From JAWLEP01 sp964553045 (GTDB lineage Bacteria; Fermentibacterota; Fermentibacteria; Fermentibacterales; JCC-6): 40,619 bases of DNA. Below the pieces are notes generated by a model. The model did no database searches and was not told where the DNA came from. It was given only the letters and a program-made list of their open reading frames with translations. The first letter of the stretch is position 1; each line of letters starts with the position of its first letter. Made by a program: the position numbers and the translations under genes. The stretch spans positions 1-40,619 of the forward strand of contig CAZKJG010000025.1 in assembly GCA_964553045.1 (NCBI GenBank). Reading direction: 5' to 3'. Below are positions 23,350-31,435 of this stretch, piece after piece.

Positions 23350-24385
23350 ATACGAGGGAGGCGCCCAGCTGGCCGCAGGCGGCGGCCACCTCCCGGCCCC
23401 GTGAGCGGCGGACTGTGACCGCGGGGCATCTGGGGTAGAGGTACTCGGCGAAGGCGTCCACCGCCCCGTCCGACGGCCGCTGCCACTCCAGGCCTTCCAC
23501 CGGATTGTATACGATCAGGTTGATCTTGCAGGGCAGGCCGGTGGCGAAGCGGACCAGGGCCTCGGCCTCCTCCCGGGAGTCGTTCACCCCCCCGATCAGG
23601 CAGTACTCCAGCGTCACCCTTCGGCCCTTGTCCCGGGCGTAGTCCAGAAGGGCCCGCCTGACCTCGGCAAGCCTCCATCGGCGGGCAGCCGGCACCAGGC
23701 GCTCCCTGGTTTCCTGCACGGCGCTGTGCAGCGACAGCGCCAGGCCGTATGCCTCCTCCAGCTTCCGCAGGCGCTCCATCCCGCAGGGAATGCCCACAGT
23801 GGACAGGGTGATCTTGCGGGCCCCTATGCATATACCCATGTCGTCGGTGATGATCGACAGGGCGTCTTCCACTGCGGACGTGTTGTCCAGCGGCTCGCCC
23901 ATACCCATCAGCACCACGTTGGAGATACGGCGGTCGGCCAGGTCCTGCAGGGCGTACAGCTGGGCCACGATCTCGTCTGCCCCCAGCTGCCTGCGGAACC
24001 CGGCCGCCCCGGTCTGGCAGAAGGTGCAGCCCATTCGGCACCCCACCTGCACGGAGAGGCAGGCGGTGAGCCTGTCCGGCTCGGGGATGAGTACGGTCTC
24101 CACCGGGCAGCCGTCTTCCGCCTGCAGCAGGAGCTTCACCGTGCCGTCGACGGCCTCGGCCCTGCCGGCCTCTCTGGGGAGTGTCAGCCGCTCCTGCCTG
24201 GCCAGGAGCTTCCTGGCATCCCCGGAGACGTTCGTCATCTCCTCGAAGCAGCGGACCCTCTTTCCGTGCAGCCAGGAGAATACCTGGTCCCCCCGGAAGT
24301 CTCTGAAGCCGTAGCTCTCCGCCAGGTAGGCCCTCAGCCTCTTCCTGGGCAGCGACATGATCGCCGGTGCAGGGCTGTCGGTCAT
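23348..24385 (-). CDS. rlmN: dual-specificity RNA methyltransferase RlmN
   Basis: A radical SAM enzyme that makes 2-methyladenosine at position 2503 of 23S rRNA and position 37 of several tRNAs. The 345-residue sequence has the accessory N-terminal domain ('YGFRDFRGDQVFSWLHGKRV', ~26-45) and the [4Fe-4S] cysteines 116, 120 and 123 in 'QVGCRMGCTFCQTG'. It also has 'NVVLMGMGEPLDN' (~178-190), 'ITLSTVGIPCGMERL' and 'LALSLHSAVQETRERLVP'. Cys337 near the C-terminus ('AAACGQL') is in the place of the methyl-carrying cysteine. Cfr differs in these blocks. GGAAGG precedes ATG 24385; longer upstream frames cross the divergent promoter region. The TAA stop is completed by the inverted-repeat element. 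Confidence 0.96.
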   Translation of the reverse strand: MTDSPAPAIMSLPRKRLRAYLAESYGFRDFRGDQVFSWLHGKRVRCFEEMTNVSGDARKLLARQERLTLPREAGRAEAVDGTVKLLLQAEDGCPVETVLIPEPDRLTACLSVQVGCRMGCTFCQTGAAGFRRQLGADEIVAQLYALQDLADRRISNVVLMGMGEPLDNTSAVEDALSIITDDMGICIGARKITLSTVGIPCGMERLRKLEEAYGLALSLHSAVQETRERLVPAARRWRLAEVRRALLDYARDKGRRVTLEYCLIGGVNDSREEAEALVRFATGLPCKINLIVYNPVEGLEWQRPSDGAVDAFAEYLYPRCPAVTVRRSRGREVAAACGQLGASLV

Positions 24386-24406
24386 GGCCGCCTTCCTTTC
24401 CTCAGC

Positions 24407-24433
24407 ATCTGGGTTACCTATATTAACCCAGAT
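24407..24433. promoter_or_regulatory. palindrome in the rlmN/mtnP divergent region (putative operator)
   Basis: ATCTGGGTTA (24407-24416) and TAACCCAGAT (24424-24433) form a perfect 10-bp inverted repeat around CCTATAT. It lies centrally in the 78-bp gap between the divergent starts of rlmN and mtnP and contains TATATT, usable as a -10 element. A dimeric repressor site affecting one or both genes is inferred; I cannot name a cognate regulator. Confidence 0.5.
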
Positions 24434-24463
24434 TTGCAGGCCGGACAAAAACGGGGAGGCGAG

Positions 24464-25324
24464 ATGGCAGACAGGATCGGCATCATCGGGGGCTCGGGAC
24501 TGTACAGCGTCGAGGGTGTGGAAACCGAGGATGTGATCGAGCCCAGGACGCCCTTCGGAAGCCCGTCGGGCCCCATCACGCTGGGCAGGCTCGGCAGCAC
24601 GGGAGTGGCGTTCCTGCCGCGGCACGGCACGGGCCACCACCTCATGCCCTCAGAGGTGCCCTTCGCGGCGAACATATACGCGCTGAAGCGTGAAGGTGTC
24701 AGGACTATCGTAGCCGTCTCCGCGGTGGGCAGCATGCGGGAGGACGTGGAGCCGCGGCATTTCGTGGTTCCCGACCAGCTCTACGACCGGACCAAGGGCA
24801 TCCGCAGGCACACGTTCTTCGGAGAGGGGGTGGTCGGCCACATCGGCTTTGCCGATCCATTCTGCGGCAACGTGCGCAGCGTTCTCGTGGAGGCTGCCGG
24901 AGAGGCCGGCGCCACCACCCACAACGGAGGGACCTACGTCTGCATAGAGGGCCCGCAGTTCTCCACCAGGGCGGAGAGCCGGGCGTACCGGAGTATGGGC
25001 GTGGACGTGATAGGCATGACGGCAATTCCGGAGGCCAAGCTGGCCAGGGAGGCCGGAATCTGTTACGCCACGCTGGCCATGGTTACCGATTACGACGTCT
25101 GGCACACCTCCGAGGGGGAGGTCACGGTGGAGATGGTCATGTCCAACATGCGCCACAACGTAAAGCTCGCACGGGCCACCCTCCGCGGGGCCCTGGAGAG
25201 GCTGGCGGGTTCGGATCTCACCGGCTGCTCCTGCCGGGGCGCAGGCGCGGGGTCGCTGATAACGCCCGAGGATGCCAGGAGCCCCGACGCGCTGAGGAAG
25301 CTCGAAACAGTGCTGGAGAAGTGA
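24464..25324 (+). CDS. mtnP: S-methyl-5'-thioadenosine phosphorylase
   Basis: Phosphorolysis of methylthioadenosine, the by-product of polyamine and other SAM-consuming reactions, to adenine and methylthioribose-1-phosphate. The 286-residue protein shows 'IGIIGGSGLYSVEGV' (~6-20, phosphate loop), 'FLPRHGTGHHLMPSEVPFAA' (~48-67), 'VAVSAVGSMRED', 'YVCIEGPQFSTRAESRAYR' (~160-178) and 'DVIGMTAIPEAKLAREAGI'. The residue pair in 'MVTDYDVWH' (Asp, not Asn) fits 6-aminopurine specificity, i.e. MTAP rather than guanosine/inosine phosphorylase. ACGGGGAGG lies before ATG 24464. It overlaps thiL by its stop codon. Other methionine-salvage genes are not nearby. Confidence 0.93.
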   Translation: MADRIGIIGGSGLYSVEGVETEDVIEPRTPFGSPSGPITLGRLGSTGVAFLPRHGTGHHLMPSEVPFAANIYALKREGVRTIVAVSAVGSMREDVEPRHFVVPDQLYDRTKGIRRHTFFGEGVVGHIGFADPFCGNVRSVLVEAAGEAGATTHNGGTYVCIEGPQFSTRAESRAYRSMGVDVIGMTAIPEAKLAREAGICYATLAMVTDYDVWHTSEGEVTVEMVMSNMRHNVKLARATLRGALERLAGSDLTGCSCRGAGAGSLITPEDARSPDALRKLETVLEK

Positions 25325-26304
25325 TGGAGAGCCTTACGGTAAGCGACCTGGGTGAGCGCAGGCTCATAGCCAGGCTGAGGGAGACGTTTCCCGGGCTGGC
25401 CCTGACCGGAGACGACGCGGCCGTCCTGGAGCCCCTGCAGGTTCCCGTGGTGACCGTGGACAGCTTCTGCGAGACGACCCACTTCTACCTCTGGTGGGCG
25501 CCTCCCCGCGTTCTGGGCAGGAGGCTGCTGGAGGCGGCACTGTCCGACCTGGCGGCCATGGGAGCGAGGCCCGGCTGGAGCCTTGTCGCCCTGACCCTTC
25601 CCGACAGGACCGACGTGGAGTGGCTGGAGAGCTTCTACGAGGGCCTGCTGGAGCGTGACGACTGCGCGATGGCCGGCGGAGAGATAGTCAGCGGCGAACG
25701 CCTGGGCGTGACCATAACCGCCGTCGGCGAGGGCGCCGGGGAGGGAGAGCTCCTGCGGCGGTCGGCACTGCGTCCCGGAGATGGTCTGTGGGTCACCGGG
25801 AGGATAGGCAGGGCTCTGGGGGCGCCCGGGCTGATCGAGGAGACCGAGGAGCTTCGGGGCCCCGAGCTGAAGCCCACAGTGGATGCGCTCGACAAGCAGG
25901 AGCTGGAGCAGATCCGTGCCTTCCTGCGGCCCCGGGCGCATTTCCGGGAGGCGGCCGATCTGCGTGAACTGGGTATCAGGTGTGCCATAGACATCTCCGA
26001 CGGCCTGCTTTCCGAGGCCGGGCACCTGGCGCGGGAGAGCGGCGTGGACGTGGAGCTGGAGCTGGAGGGGGTGCCCTTCTTCGAGTCGGTGGCCGACCGG
26101 CCGGTGGCCGCCTGCACCGCCGGGGAGGACTTCGTTCTCCTGTTCGGCTGCCCCGCTTCCGTGGACCTTTCGTCCACCGGTTTCTACCGTGTAGGCCGGG
26201 CCTTCGAGGGTGGCGGGTCGGTGACGGTAACCCGGGGAGGGGAGCCGGTCGAGTACTCCGAGGAGGGCTACGACCACCTCGGCAGCGAGAGCGGCCTGCC
26301 CTAG
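25324..26304 (+). CDS. thiL: thiamine-monophosphate kinase-like protein (ThiL), atypical active site
   Basis: ThiL phosphorylates thiamine monophosphate to the diphosphate cofactor. The 326-residue protein has the PurM/ThiL fold order: 'LTGDDAAVLE' (~28-37), 'VTVDSFCETTHF' (~44-55), 'LLEAALSDLAAMGARP' (~68-83), 'CAIDISDGLLSEAGHLA' (~219-235) and 'CTAGEDFVLLF' (~260-270). Two normally strict positions differ. The 'GGDTTR' metal/substrate loop reads 'GGEIVSG', and 'TTDMLVEGVHF' reads 'VTVDSFCETTHF'. It may therefore be a divergent ThiL or a paralogue acting on another phosphate acceptor. GTG 25321 or ATG 25324 starts it; the latter makes a TGATG junction with mtnP. No other thiamine gene is nearby. 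Confidence 0.82.
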   Translation: MESLTVSDLGERRLIARLRETFPGLALTGDDAAVLEPLQVPVVTVDSFCETTHFYLWWAPPRVLGRRLLEAALSDLAAMGARPGWSLVALTLPDRTDVEWLESFYEGLLERDDCAMAGGEIVSGERLGVTITAVGEGAGEGELLRRSALRPGDGLWVTGRIGRALGAPGLIEETEELRGPELKPTVDALDKQELEQIRAFLRPRAHFREAADLRELGIRCAIDISDGLLSEAGHLARESGVDVELELEGVPFFESVADRPVAACTAGEDFVLLFGCPASVDLSSTGFYRVGRAFEGGGSVTVTRGGEPVEYSEEGYDHLGSESGLP

Positions 26305-26307
26305 GCC

Positions 26308-28149
26308 CTAGTCCAGAGGCAGCAGCGAAGCAGTCTCCAGTGTCAGCTCCCGGCGGACATCCCCGCGGCGCACGACCAGGTCCAGGGTCGTCTCGGGACG
26401 GTGCGGCAGAAGGCGGTTGAGCGTATGCAGGTTGGAGGGGTCGACCTCCACGCCGCCCACCGAGACCAGCACGTCGTCCTCCCGCAGACCGGCCAGGTCC
26501 GCCGGCGATCCCTCCAGAACGCGGTTGACCACAAGACGGTCTTCCCGAACCCTCACTCCAAAGCCGGTTACATCCTCGGGCAGGCCGTCCTCGAACAGGC
26601 CGGAGGGCTCCAGGACAACCCGCCGCCGGTCGTAGTCCAGCCACAGGCGGAAGCGGGCCAGAATCCTGGTTCCGGCAATGCCGTCGTACTCCTCCAGGGC
26701 CGCTGTTCCCGAGAAACGGCTGCACAGGCCCGCGGGTACGGTGTAGCCGGCAACCTCCAGGTCTCCGGCCCTGAATACCAGTGCCGTGTCCTCTCCTCCC
26801 ACTCCCTCCACGGTTGTCTCCAGCGCCTCCCGACTGTCCAGGAAGCCCGGGTTGGCCTCGAAGAAGGCCGGGGTGAGATGCAGCGAGCCGCCGGCCCCGG
26901 TGTCCAGCAGCAGCCGCAGCTCGATGGAGTCCTCCAGGACCGCCTGAAAGCTCAGCAGGCTCATGCTCTGCTCCACGGGGAGGTCGCGGCCGTCGCCCTC
27001 GTAGCGGAAGTCGCCGGGCTCGTACAGGACCATCCGCTCCTCGGCGTAGTCTATCATGGTCACGAAGCGGCTCAGCAGGTCGTATCCCACCACCATTCCG
27101 ATGTGCATGCCGGTGGAGGGGTAGAAGCGTTCGTCCAGGTTCATCACGGCCAGCTTCTGTCCCCTTACGACCGCCGGCCCCAGACGGTACTCGGGCACCT
27201 CGACGAAGGAGAAGCTGCTACTGCCTCCCACGCCCTGGGCCGCGAAGTCCCCCACCGGCTCCAGCCCCAGCTCCTCCGCCAGGGCCGAGTCCAGCACCGT
27301 GGCCCCGGCTCCGCTGTCCAGCAGATATGTGGCCTCCCGGCCGGCCACGCGGCCGTCGATGTAGATGTGCTCGCCGGACAGCGTGAAGGGGAAGGGCTCA
27401 CCAGAGGACGGAAGCTCCCAGTCGGCCCCGCCCGGCGTCAGGTCGAAGAGGGTATCCGGAAGCTCTCTGTCCAGCTCGATGAGGATACTGGAGGTCCTGA
27501 TTCCCCGGCCCATGGCCGGAAGGGTGTCAACCGTGCGGGTGGGCATCATGACGCCGTCGGTCTCCTCGTAACGCCCAGGGTAGGAGGCGGCCCTCATGCC
27601 CATCACCTGCGTGGACTGCATCACCGGAAGCCAGCTGGTCCGGGAGAGGTAGACGGTGAAAGGCTGCCGGGCGTCCACCGCGAGGGCGACGGCGCTGTCC
27701 CCTTCGATCACCGTGTCACCGGCCAGGGAGATCCTCCCCTCAGGCTCCAGGAATACGTCGTAGAACATGGTGAGCCGGGCCATCTCGGCTTCCGTCCTGG
27801 CCTGGGGGTCTCCGGGTGTGATGCGGCCGTTGCGGTCCAGTGACCAGACGCTGTCGCCCAGCATCAGGACCTCCTGGCGGATGGGCCCCACCTCCACCAC
27901 CGTCCTGCCCCGGAAGGGGCTGCGCGTGTACCAGGACTCCACCGTACCCGACAGCCCGGCCATGTGTATGCTGTCCCGAGTATGCACGGACTCCAGGGAC
28001 TCCAGGCGCTCCCGGCCGCCCAGCGCGGAGACGTACCTCTCCACCGCCTCCCCGGCCGTATCGGTACCGTAATGGGACGGCTGCTGACCCCCGCAAGCCA
28101 TCAGAGCCGTTCCCAGAGAAAACGACAGTATGCCGAGCACCCTCATCAT
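26308..28149 (-). CDS. lipoprotein with two retropepsin-like aspartyl protease motifs and a PDZ domain
   Basis: A 613-residue predicted lipoprotein (lipobox ALMAC, Cys19). Residues ~30-240 resemble an outer-membrane lipoprotein-sorting-like beta domain ('VERYVSALGGRERLESLESV', 'FYDVFLEP', 'SWLPVMQSTQ'). Two clan-AA aspartyl protease units follow: Asp278 in 'YLLDSGAGATVLD' with the second-lobe 'IGMVVGYDLLSRFVTMIDY', and Asp416 in 'LLLDTGAGGSLHLT' with 'IAGTRILARFRLWLDYDRRRV'. The C-terminus (~525-610) is a PDZ domain ('VNRVLEGSPADLAGLREDDVLVSVGG'). The fold implies a periplasmic protease in which the two lobes could form one pepsin-like site or two dimers. GGGAGG precedes ATG 28149. Stands alone, convergent with thiL (3 bp apart). 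Confidence 0.9.
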   Translation of the reverse strand: MMRVLGILSFSLGTALMACGGQQPSHYGTDTAGEAVERYVSALGGRERLESLESVHTRDSIHMAGLSGTVESWYTRSPFRGRTVVEVGPIRQEVLMLGDSVWSLDRNGRITPGDPQARTEAEMARLTMFYDVFLEPEGRISLAGDTVIEGDSAVALAVDARQPFTVYLSRTSWLPVMQSTQVMGMRAASYPGRYEETDGVMMPTRTVDTLPAMGRGIRTSSILIELDRELPDTLFDLTPGGADWELPSSGEPFPFTLSGEHIYIDGRVAGREATYLLDSGAGATVLDSALAEELGLEPVGDFAAQGVGGSSSFSFVEVPEYRLGPAVVRGQKLAVMNLDERFYPSTGMHIGMVVGYDLLSRFVTMIDYAEERMVLYEPGDFRYEGDGRDLPVEQSMSLLSFQAVLEDSIELRLLLDTGAGGSLHLTPAFFEANPGFLDSREALETTVEGVGGEDTALVFRAGDLEVAGYTVPAGLCSRFSGTAALEEYDGIAGTRILARFRLWLDYDRRRVVLEPSGLFEDGLPEDVTGFGVRVREDRLVVNRVLEGSPADLAGLREDDVLVSVGGVEVDPSNLHTLNRLLPHRPETTLDLVVRRGDVRRELTLETASLLPLD

Positions 28150-28417
28150 TGCTGTCCTCCCGGTGGCTGTTTCGAGCCAATCTGTGAAGCTAATACTATA
28201 AGGAAAGAGGGAGTGTTGCGGCGGAGAGCGAGGAACGTGCTGACCGGACTGAATGGCGACCCATAAATTCAAATGCGGGCTGTGGCAGGCAATCGTAAAG
28301 GAGTTATGCATCTCAAGATGAAGATTCACGTAGCCAACGGGAAGACGGCCGGCAGGCCCGTGCGGGTATATTGTGCCGGACAAGGGGAACCCTCTCTCTC
28401 AGACGGAAGGAGACACT
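28150..28417. other. divergent region between the aspartyl protease lipoprotein and mscS
   Basis: 268 bp holding the two ribosome-binding sites and AT-rich patches that could be -10 boxes: TATAGT on the - strand near 28198 for the lipoprotein gene, and TATATT at 28367-28372 on the + strand for mscS. Neither has a convincing -35. A Shine-Dalgarno-like AAAGGAG with ATG at 28306 opens a frame that runs on as a shadow of mscS; I do not regard it as a gene. Confidence 0.4.
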
Positions 28418-29314
28418 TTGAGCAGGCTTATGGACACGGTCAACGCGGAGCAGCTTCTGACGCAGCTGGTGGAGTTCCTGCCCAGGCTGCTGGTGGCGGT
28501 GCTGATAATCCTGGGATTCTGGCTGCTGTACAGGGCCACCAGGACGTCGCTGAAGTCGCTGCTGGGGAAGTCGGGTATGGACAGAATCCTCACCGGGCTG
28601 CTGGTGGACAAGGTCTACAGGATCGTCCTGCTGACGTTCGGCCTGGTGATGGGGGCCGGCCAGGTAGGCATAAACGTGGGGGCCGCCCTGGCCGGCCTGG
28701 GCGTGGCCGGAGTGGCCCTGGGCTTTGCTGCCAAGGACATTCTCGCCAACGTGATAGCCGGCTTCACCATCTTCATCGACGAGCCCTTCGTCTCCGGCGA
28801 CTACATCCACTTGTCCGGGGAGTACGGCAGGGTGGAGGAGGTTACCCTGCGCTCCACGAGGATAAGGACCAGGCGGAACACCTACGTGGTCCTGCCCAAC
28901 AGCAGGGTGGTGAACGAGGTGCTGGTGAACGACTCCAGGAAGGGGCACATGAGGGTCGACGTCCCGGTGGGCATCGCCTACAAGGAGGACATCGCCGCGG
29001 CCAGGGATGTGCTGCTGGAGTCGCTGGACGGCCTGGAGGGTCTGATGGACGCCCCCGCCCCCGACGTGGTGGTGGACGAGTTGGGCGGTTCCAGCGTGAA
29101 CCTGCTGGTGAGGGCATGGCTGGCGGACGCTGAAGAGGCGGCGCCCGCCCGCTGCCGCATCGTGGAGGCCTGCAAGCTGGCGCTGGACAAGGCGGGAATA
29201 GAGATCCCCTTCCCCCACCTGCAGCTGTTCCTGGACACCGTGGAGGACAGGGTGGTGGACCAGTGCGCGCGGATTCCGCGGCTTGCCTCCGCCGGCGAAG
29301 CCTCCGGCGCCTGA
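28418..29314 (+). CDS. MscS-family mechanosensitive channel
   Basis: A 298-residue small-conductance mechanosensitive channel that releases solutes on hypo-osmotic shock. TM1 lies at ~17-37 ('LPRLLVAVLIILGFWLLY'), TM2 at ~60-80, and the pore helix TM3 has the Gly/Ala packing pattern 'AALAGLGVAGVALGFAAKDILANVIAGFTIFID' region (~88-120). The MscS beta domain follows ('GDYIHLSGEYGRVEEVTLRS', 'TYVVLPNSRVVNEVLVN'), then the alpha/beta C-terminal cage domain ending 'IEIPFPHLQLF'. The start is TTG 28418, 5 nt after AAGGAG; it gives the usual N-terminus just before TM1, whereas the ATG at ~28430 lacks a ribosome-binding site. Monocistronic; convergent with the aldolase gene. Confidence 0.95.
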   Translation: MSRLMDTVNAEQLLTQLVEFLPRLLVAVLIILGFWLLYRATRTSLKSLLGKSGMDRILTGLLVDKVYRIVLLTFGLVMGAGQVGINVGAALAGLGVAGVALGFAAKDILANVIAGFTIFIDEPFVSGDYIHLSGEYGRVEEVTLRSTRIRTRRNTYVVLPNSRVVNEVLVNDSRKGHMRVDVPVGIAYKEDIAAARDVLLESLDGLEGLMDAPAPDVVVDELGGSSVNLLVRAWLADAEEAAPARCRIVEACKLALDKAGIEIPFPHLQLFLDTVEDRVVDQCARIPRLASAGEASGA

Positions 29315-29327
29315 GCCTGCCGAAAGC

Positions 29328-30074
29328 CTAGGGCAGACGCTCCAGCTCGCGGTCCTTCAGGCCGAAGAAGCGTCCGAAGGCCGCCCGTTCCTGCAGCAGT
29401 ATCCGGGCGGCCTTCTCCACCACCTCCACCGCGTCGCAGGCGGAGTCCACGTCGGCCCCGAAGCCCAGTATGCCATGCTTGCGCCAGACCACGCAATCGG
29501 CGCGGCCGAAGAGCTCCGCGGTGGCCGCCCCCAGCTGCCAGGAACCCGGGGCCATCATCTCCAGCAGCTTGACCCCGCGGGGCAGCAGTATGCTGATCTC
29601 GGGATGGGCCCTGCCTATGGCGTCCTCCAGCAGCTCGGCGGGCAGGTCGGAGGAGGAAAGCGCCAGCATCGATGTGGAATGGGTGTGGACCAGGGCCGTG
29701 GACTCCACGTTTCTGGCGGGGGCCAGCTCGTGCACCAGCAGGTGTGTACCCAGCTCGCTGGTGGGCGGCAGGGAGCCGTCCGGCCGCTCCATCCGTTCGC
29801 CGTCCGTGGATATCCTCACCGGTACGATGGCCCTGCCTGCGTCCCGCCGGGCGTTTCTGAAGCGGCTGCCGGAGACCGTAACCAGAACCGTTCTTCCCGC
29901 CAGGCCCCCGACGGGCCTGGGGAGCGCCTCCGACAGGATTCTCCCGTCAACCGCCTCCAGGGAGGGGGGCAGCAGCACGGAGATATTGCCGGCGTTGGCC
30001 TCGGCCCAGCCCATGGAGGCCAGGTGGGCGGCGATCATGGCAATATCCTCGCGGAAGCTCTCTACGGTCCTCAT
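29328..30074 (-). CDS. class II aldolase, rhamnulose-1-phosphate aldolase-like
   Basis: A 248-residue zinc aldolase of the class II aldolase/adducin family. 'MGWAEANAGNISVLLPP' (~20-36) is the RhaD/FucA-type phosphate-binding block, 'VHTHSTSML' (~119-127) carries the paired zinc His, 'GVKLLEMMAPGSWQLGAATAELF' (~156-178) resembles RhaD more than FucA or AraD, and 'WRKHGILGFGAD' (~185-196) supplies the third His. These enzymes cleave or form sugar 1-phosphates with dihydroxyacetone phosphate and an aldehyde. No rhamnose catabolic genes are nearby. It follows the lysine aminotransferase by 41 bp on the same strand, so an aldehyde from that enzyme may be a substrate, which is only inference. GGGAAGG precedes ATG 30074. 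Confidence 0.87.
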   Translation of the reverse strand: MRTVESFREDIAMIAAHLASMGWAEANAGNISVLLPPSLEAVDGRILSEALPRPVGGLAGRTVLVTVSGSRFRNARRDAGRAIVPVRISTDGERMERPDGSLPPTSELGTHLLVHELAPARNVESTALVHTHSTSMLALSSSDLPAELLEDAIGRAHPEISILLPRGVKLLEMMAPGSWQLGAATAELFGRADCVVWRKHGILGFGADVDSACDAVEVVEKAARILLQERAAFGRFFGLKDRELERLP

Positions 30075-30115
30075 AGCCGCCTTCCCTTGGCCGTCGAGGG
30101 GGCTGGCGTTCGGCT

Positions 30116-31435
30116 CTAGCCGAAGAGGGCGTTCATGGAGCGGTCCAGGATCTCCAGACCCCGCTCCAGGTCGGCCTCGTCGATGTTCAGCGGCGGCCGG
30201 AAGCGCACGCTCTGGTCGCCACAGGGCAGGACTATTGCGCCCTCGTCGAACACCTTGGAGACCACGGCGTCCCTGGTCTCGCCGTCGGGGAGGCTGAAGG
30301 CCACCATCAGGCCCCTGCCGCGGACGCCGAAGACCTGGTCGTGCTTCTTCGCCAGACCGTGCAGACCCTCGAGCAGCTGCTCTCCCCGTGCGCGGACGTT
30401 CTCCAGGATGTTCTCCTCCCGCATGATCTCCAGGTAGCGGGTGCAGCGGACCATGTCCGTGAGGTTTCCGCCCCAGGTGGAGTTCAGCCTGCTGGACTCC
30501 GAGAAGACGTTGTTCTCCGCCTCCTCGACCCGGCGGCTGCAGGCGATTCCGCAGACCTGGGCCTTCTTGCCGAAGCAGAAGATGTCGGGCGCAACGCCCA
30601 GGGTCTGCCAGGCCCACCACTCGCCGGTGAGGCCCATGCCGCTCTGCACCTCGTCGTAGATCAGCATGAACTCGTGGTCGTCCGCCCGCTTGCGGAGCTC
30701 GGCCAGGAACTCCGGACGGAAGTGGTTGTCGCCGCCCTCGCCCTGGATGGGCTCTATGATCAGGCAGGCGATGTCGTGGCCGTACTGCTCGATTACCACG
30801 TCGATCTGCTTCAGCGAATGCTTCTCGGCCTCCTGCACCCGTTCCAGGTCGTCCTCGAGGGGGAAGTGTATGTCGGGGGTGCTTACCCGGGGCCAGTCGA
30901 ACTTGGGGAAGTACATGTGCTTTCTCGGGTCGGACGTGTTGGTCAGCGAAAGGGTGTAGCCGGAGCGGCCGTGGAAGGCGGCCTCGAAATGGATCACCTT
31001 CGATCCCTTGGGGGCGCGGCCGGCGGCCATGTTCTTGCGCACCTTCCAGTCGAACGCCGTCTTCAGGGCGTTCTCCACCGCCAGGGCGCCCCCGCTGACG
31101 AAGAACAGGTGGGGATGGGTGTTGGGGATCACCGTTTTGGCGAACTCGTCCACGAAGACCGCCAGCTCCTCGGTGTAGAAGTCGGAGTTGGAGGGCTTGT
31201 TGGCCGCCACCTCCGCCAGGTGCGTCATGAACTCGTCTTCTGTGATCCTCGGATGGTTCATTCCCAGGGGCGCCGAGGCAAAGAAGCTGAAGAGGTCCAG
31301 GTATTCCTTCCCGGTAAGGGAATCGTGGATCGTTGACCCCCGGCTCTTCCTCAGATCGAGCACAATATCGAATCCATCGGCCAGCATGTGGCTGGCTATG
31401 GTTCTGTGTACGTCTTCCGGTCTCATGCGCCTCAT
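30116..31435 (-). CDS. lat: L-lysine 6-aminotransferase (class III PLP aminotransferase)
   Basis: Transfers the epsilon-amino group of lysine to 2-oxoglutarate, giving 2-aminoadipate 6-semialdehyde, which cyclises to piperideine-6-carboxylate. The 439-residue sequence begins the conserved core with 'SRGSTIHDSLTGKEYLDLFS' (~30-49) and 'FFASAPLGMNHPR', uses 'FVSGGALAVENALKTAFDWK' (~122-141) for cofactor binding, 'IEPIQGEGGDNHFRPEFL' and 'LIYDEVQSGMGLTGEWWAW', and carries the Schiff-base lysine in 'CFGKKAQVCGI' (Lys290/Lys291). 'CFGKKxQVCGI' and the N-terminal block are characteristic of LAT rather than ornithine or GABA transaminases. ATG 31435 follows AAAGGGACGG. It is transcribed from a good promoter behind a structured leader, with the aldolase downstream. 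Confidence 0.93.
   Translation of the reverse strand: MRRMRPEDVHRTIASHMLADGFDIVLDLRKSRGSTIHDSLTGKEYLDLFSFFASAPLGMNHPRITEDEFMTHLAEVAANKPSNSDFYTEELAVFVDEFAKTVIPNTHPHLFFVSGGALAVENALKTAFDWKVRKNMAAGRAPKGSKVIHFEAAFHGRSGYTLSLTNTSDPRKHMYFPKFDWPRVSTPDIHFPLEDDLERVQEAEKHSLKQIDVVIEQYGHDIACLIIEPIQGEGGDNHFRPEFLAELRKRADDHEFMLIYDEVQSGMGLTGEWWAWQTLGVAPDIFCFGKKAQVCGIACSRRVEEAENNVFSESSRLNSTWGGNLTDMVRCTRYLEIMREENILENVRARGEQLLEGLHGLAKKHDQVFGVRGRGLMVAFSLPDGETRDAVVSKVFDEGAIVLPCGDQSVRFRPPLNIDEADLERGLEILDRSMNALFG

Noticed and set aside
28306..29133. ATG with a Shine-Dalgarno-like AAAGGAG opening a + strand frame before and across mscS
   Set aside because: The frame continues through mscS in the wrong phase with arginine/glycine-rich translation; mscS is clearly the real gene. 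A very short leader peptide cannot be excluded but is unsupported.
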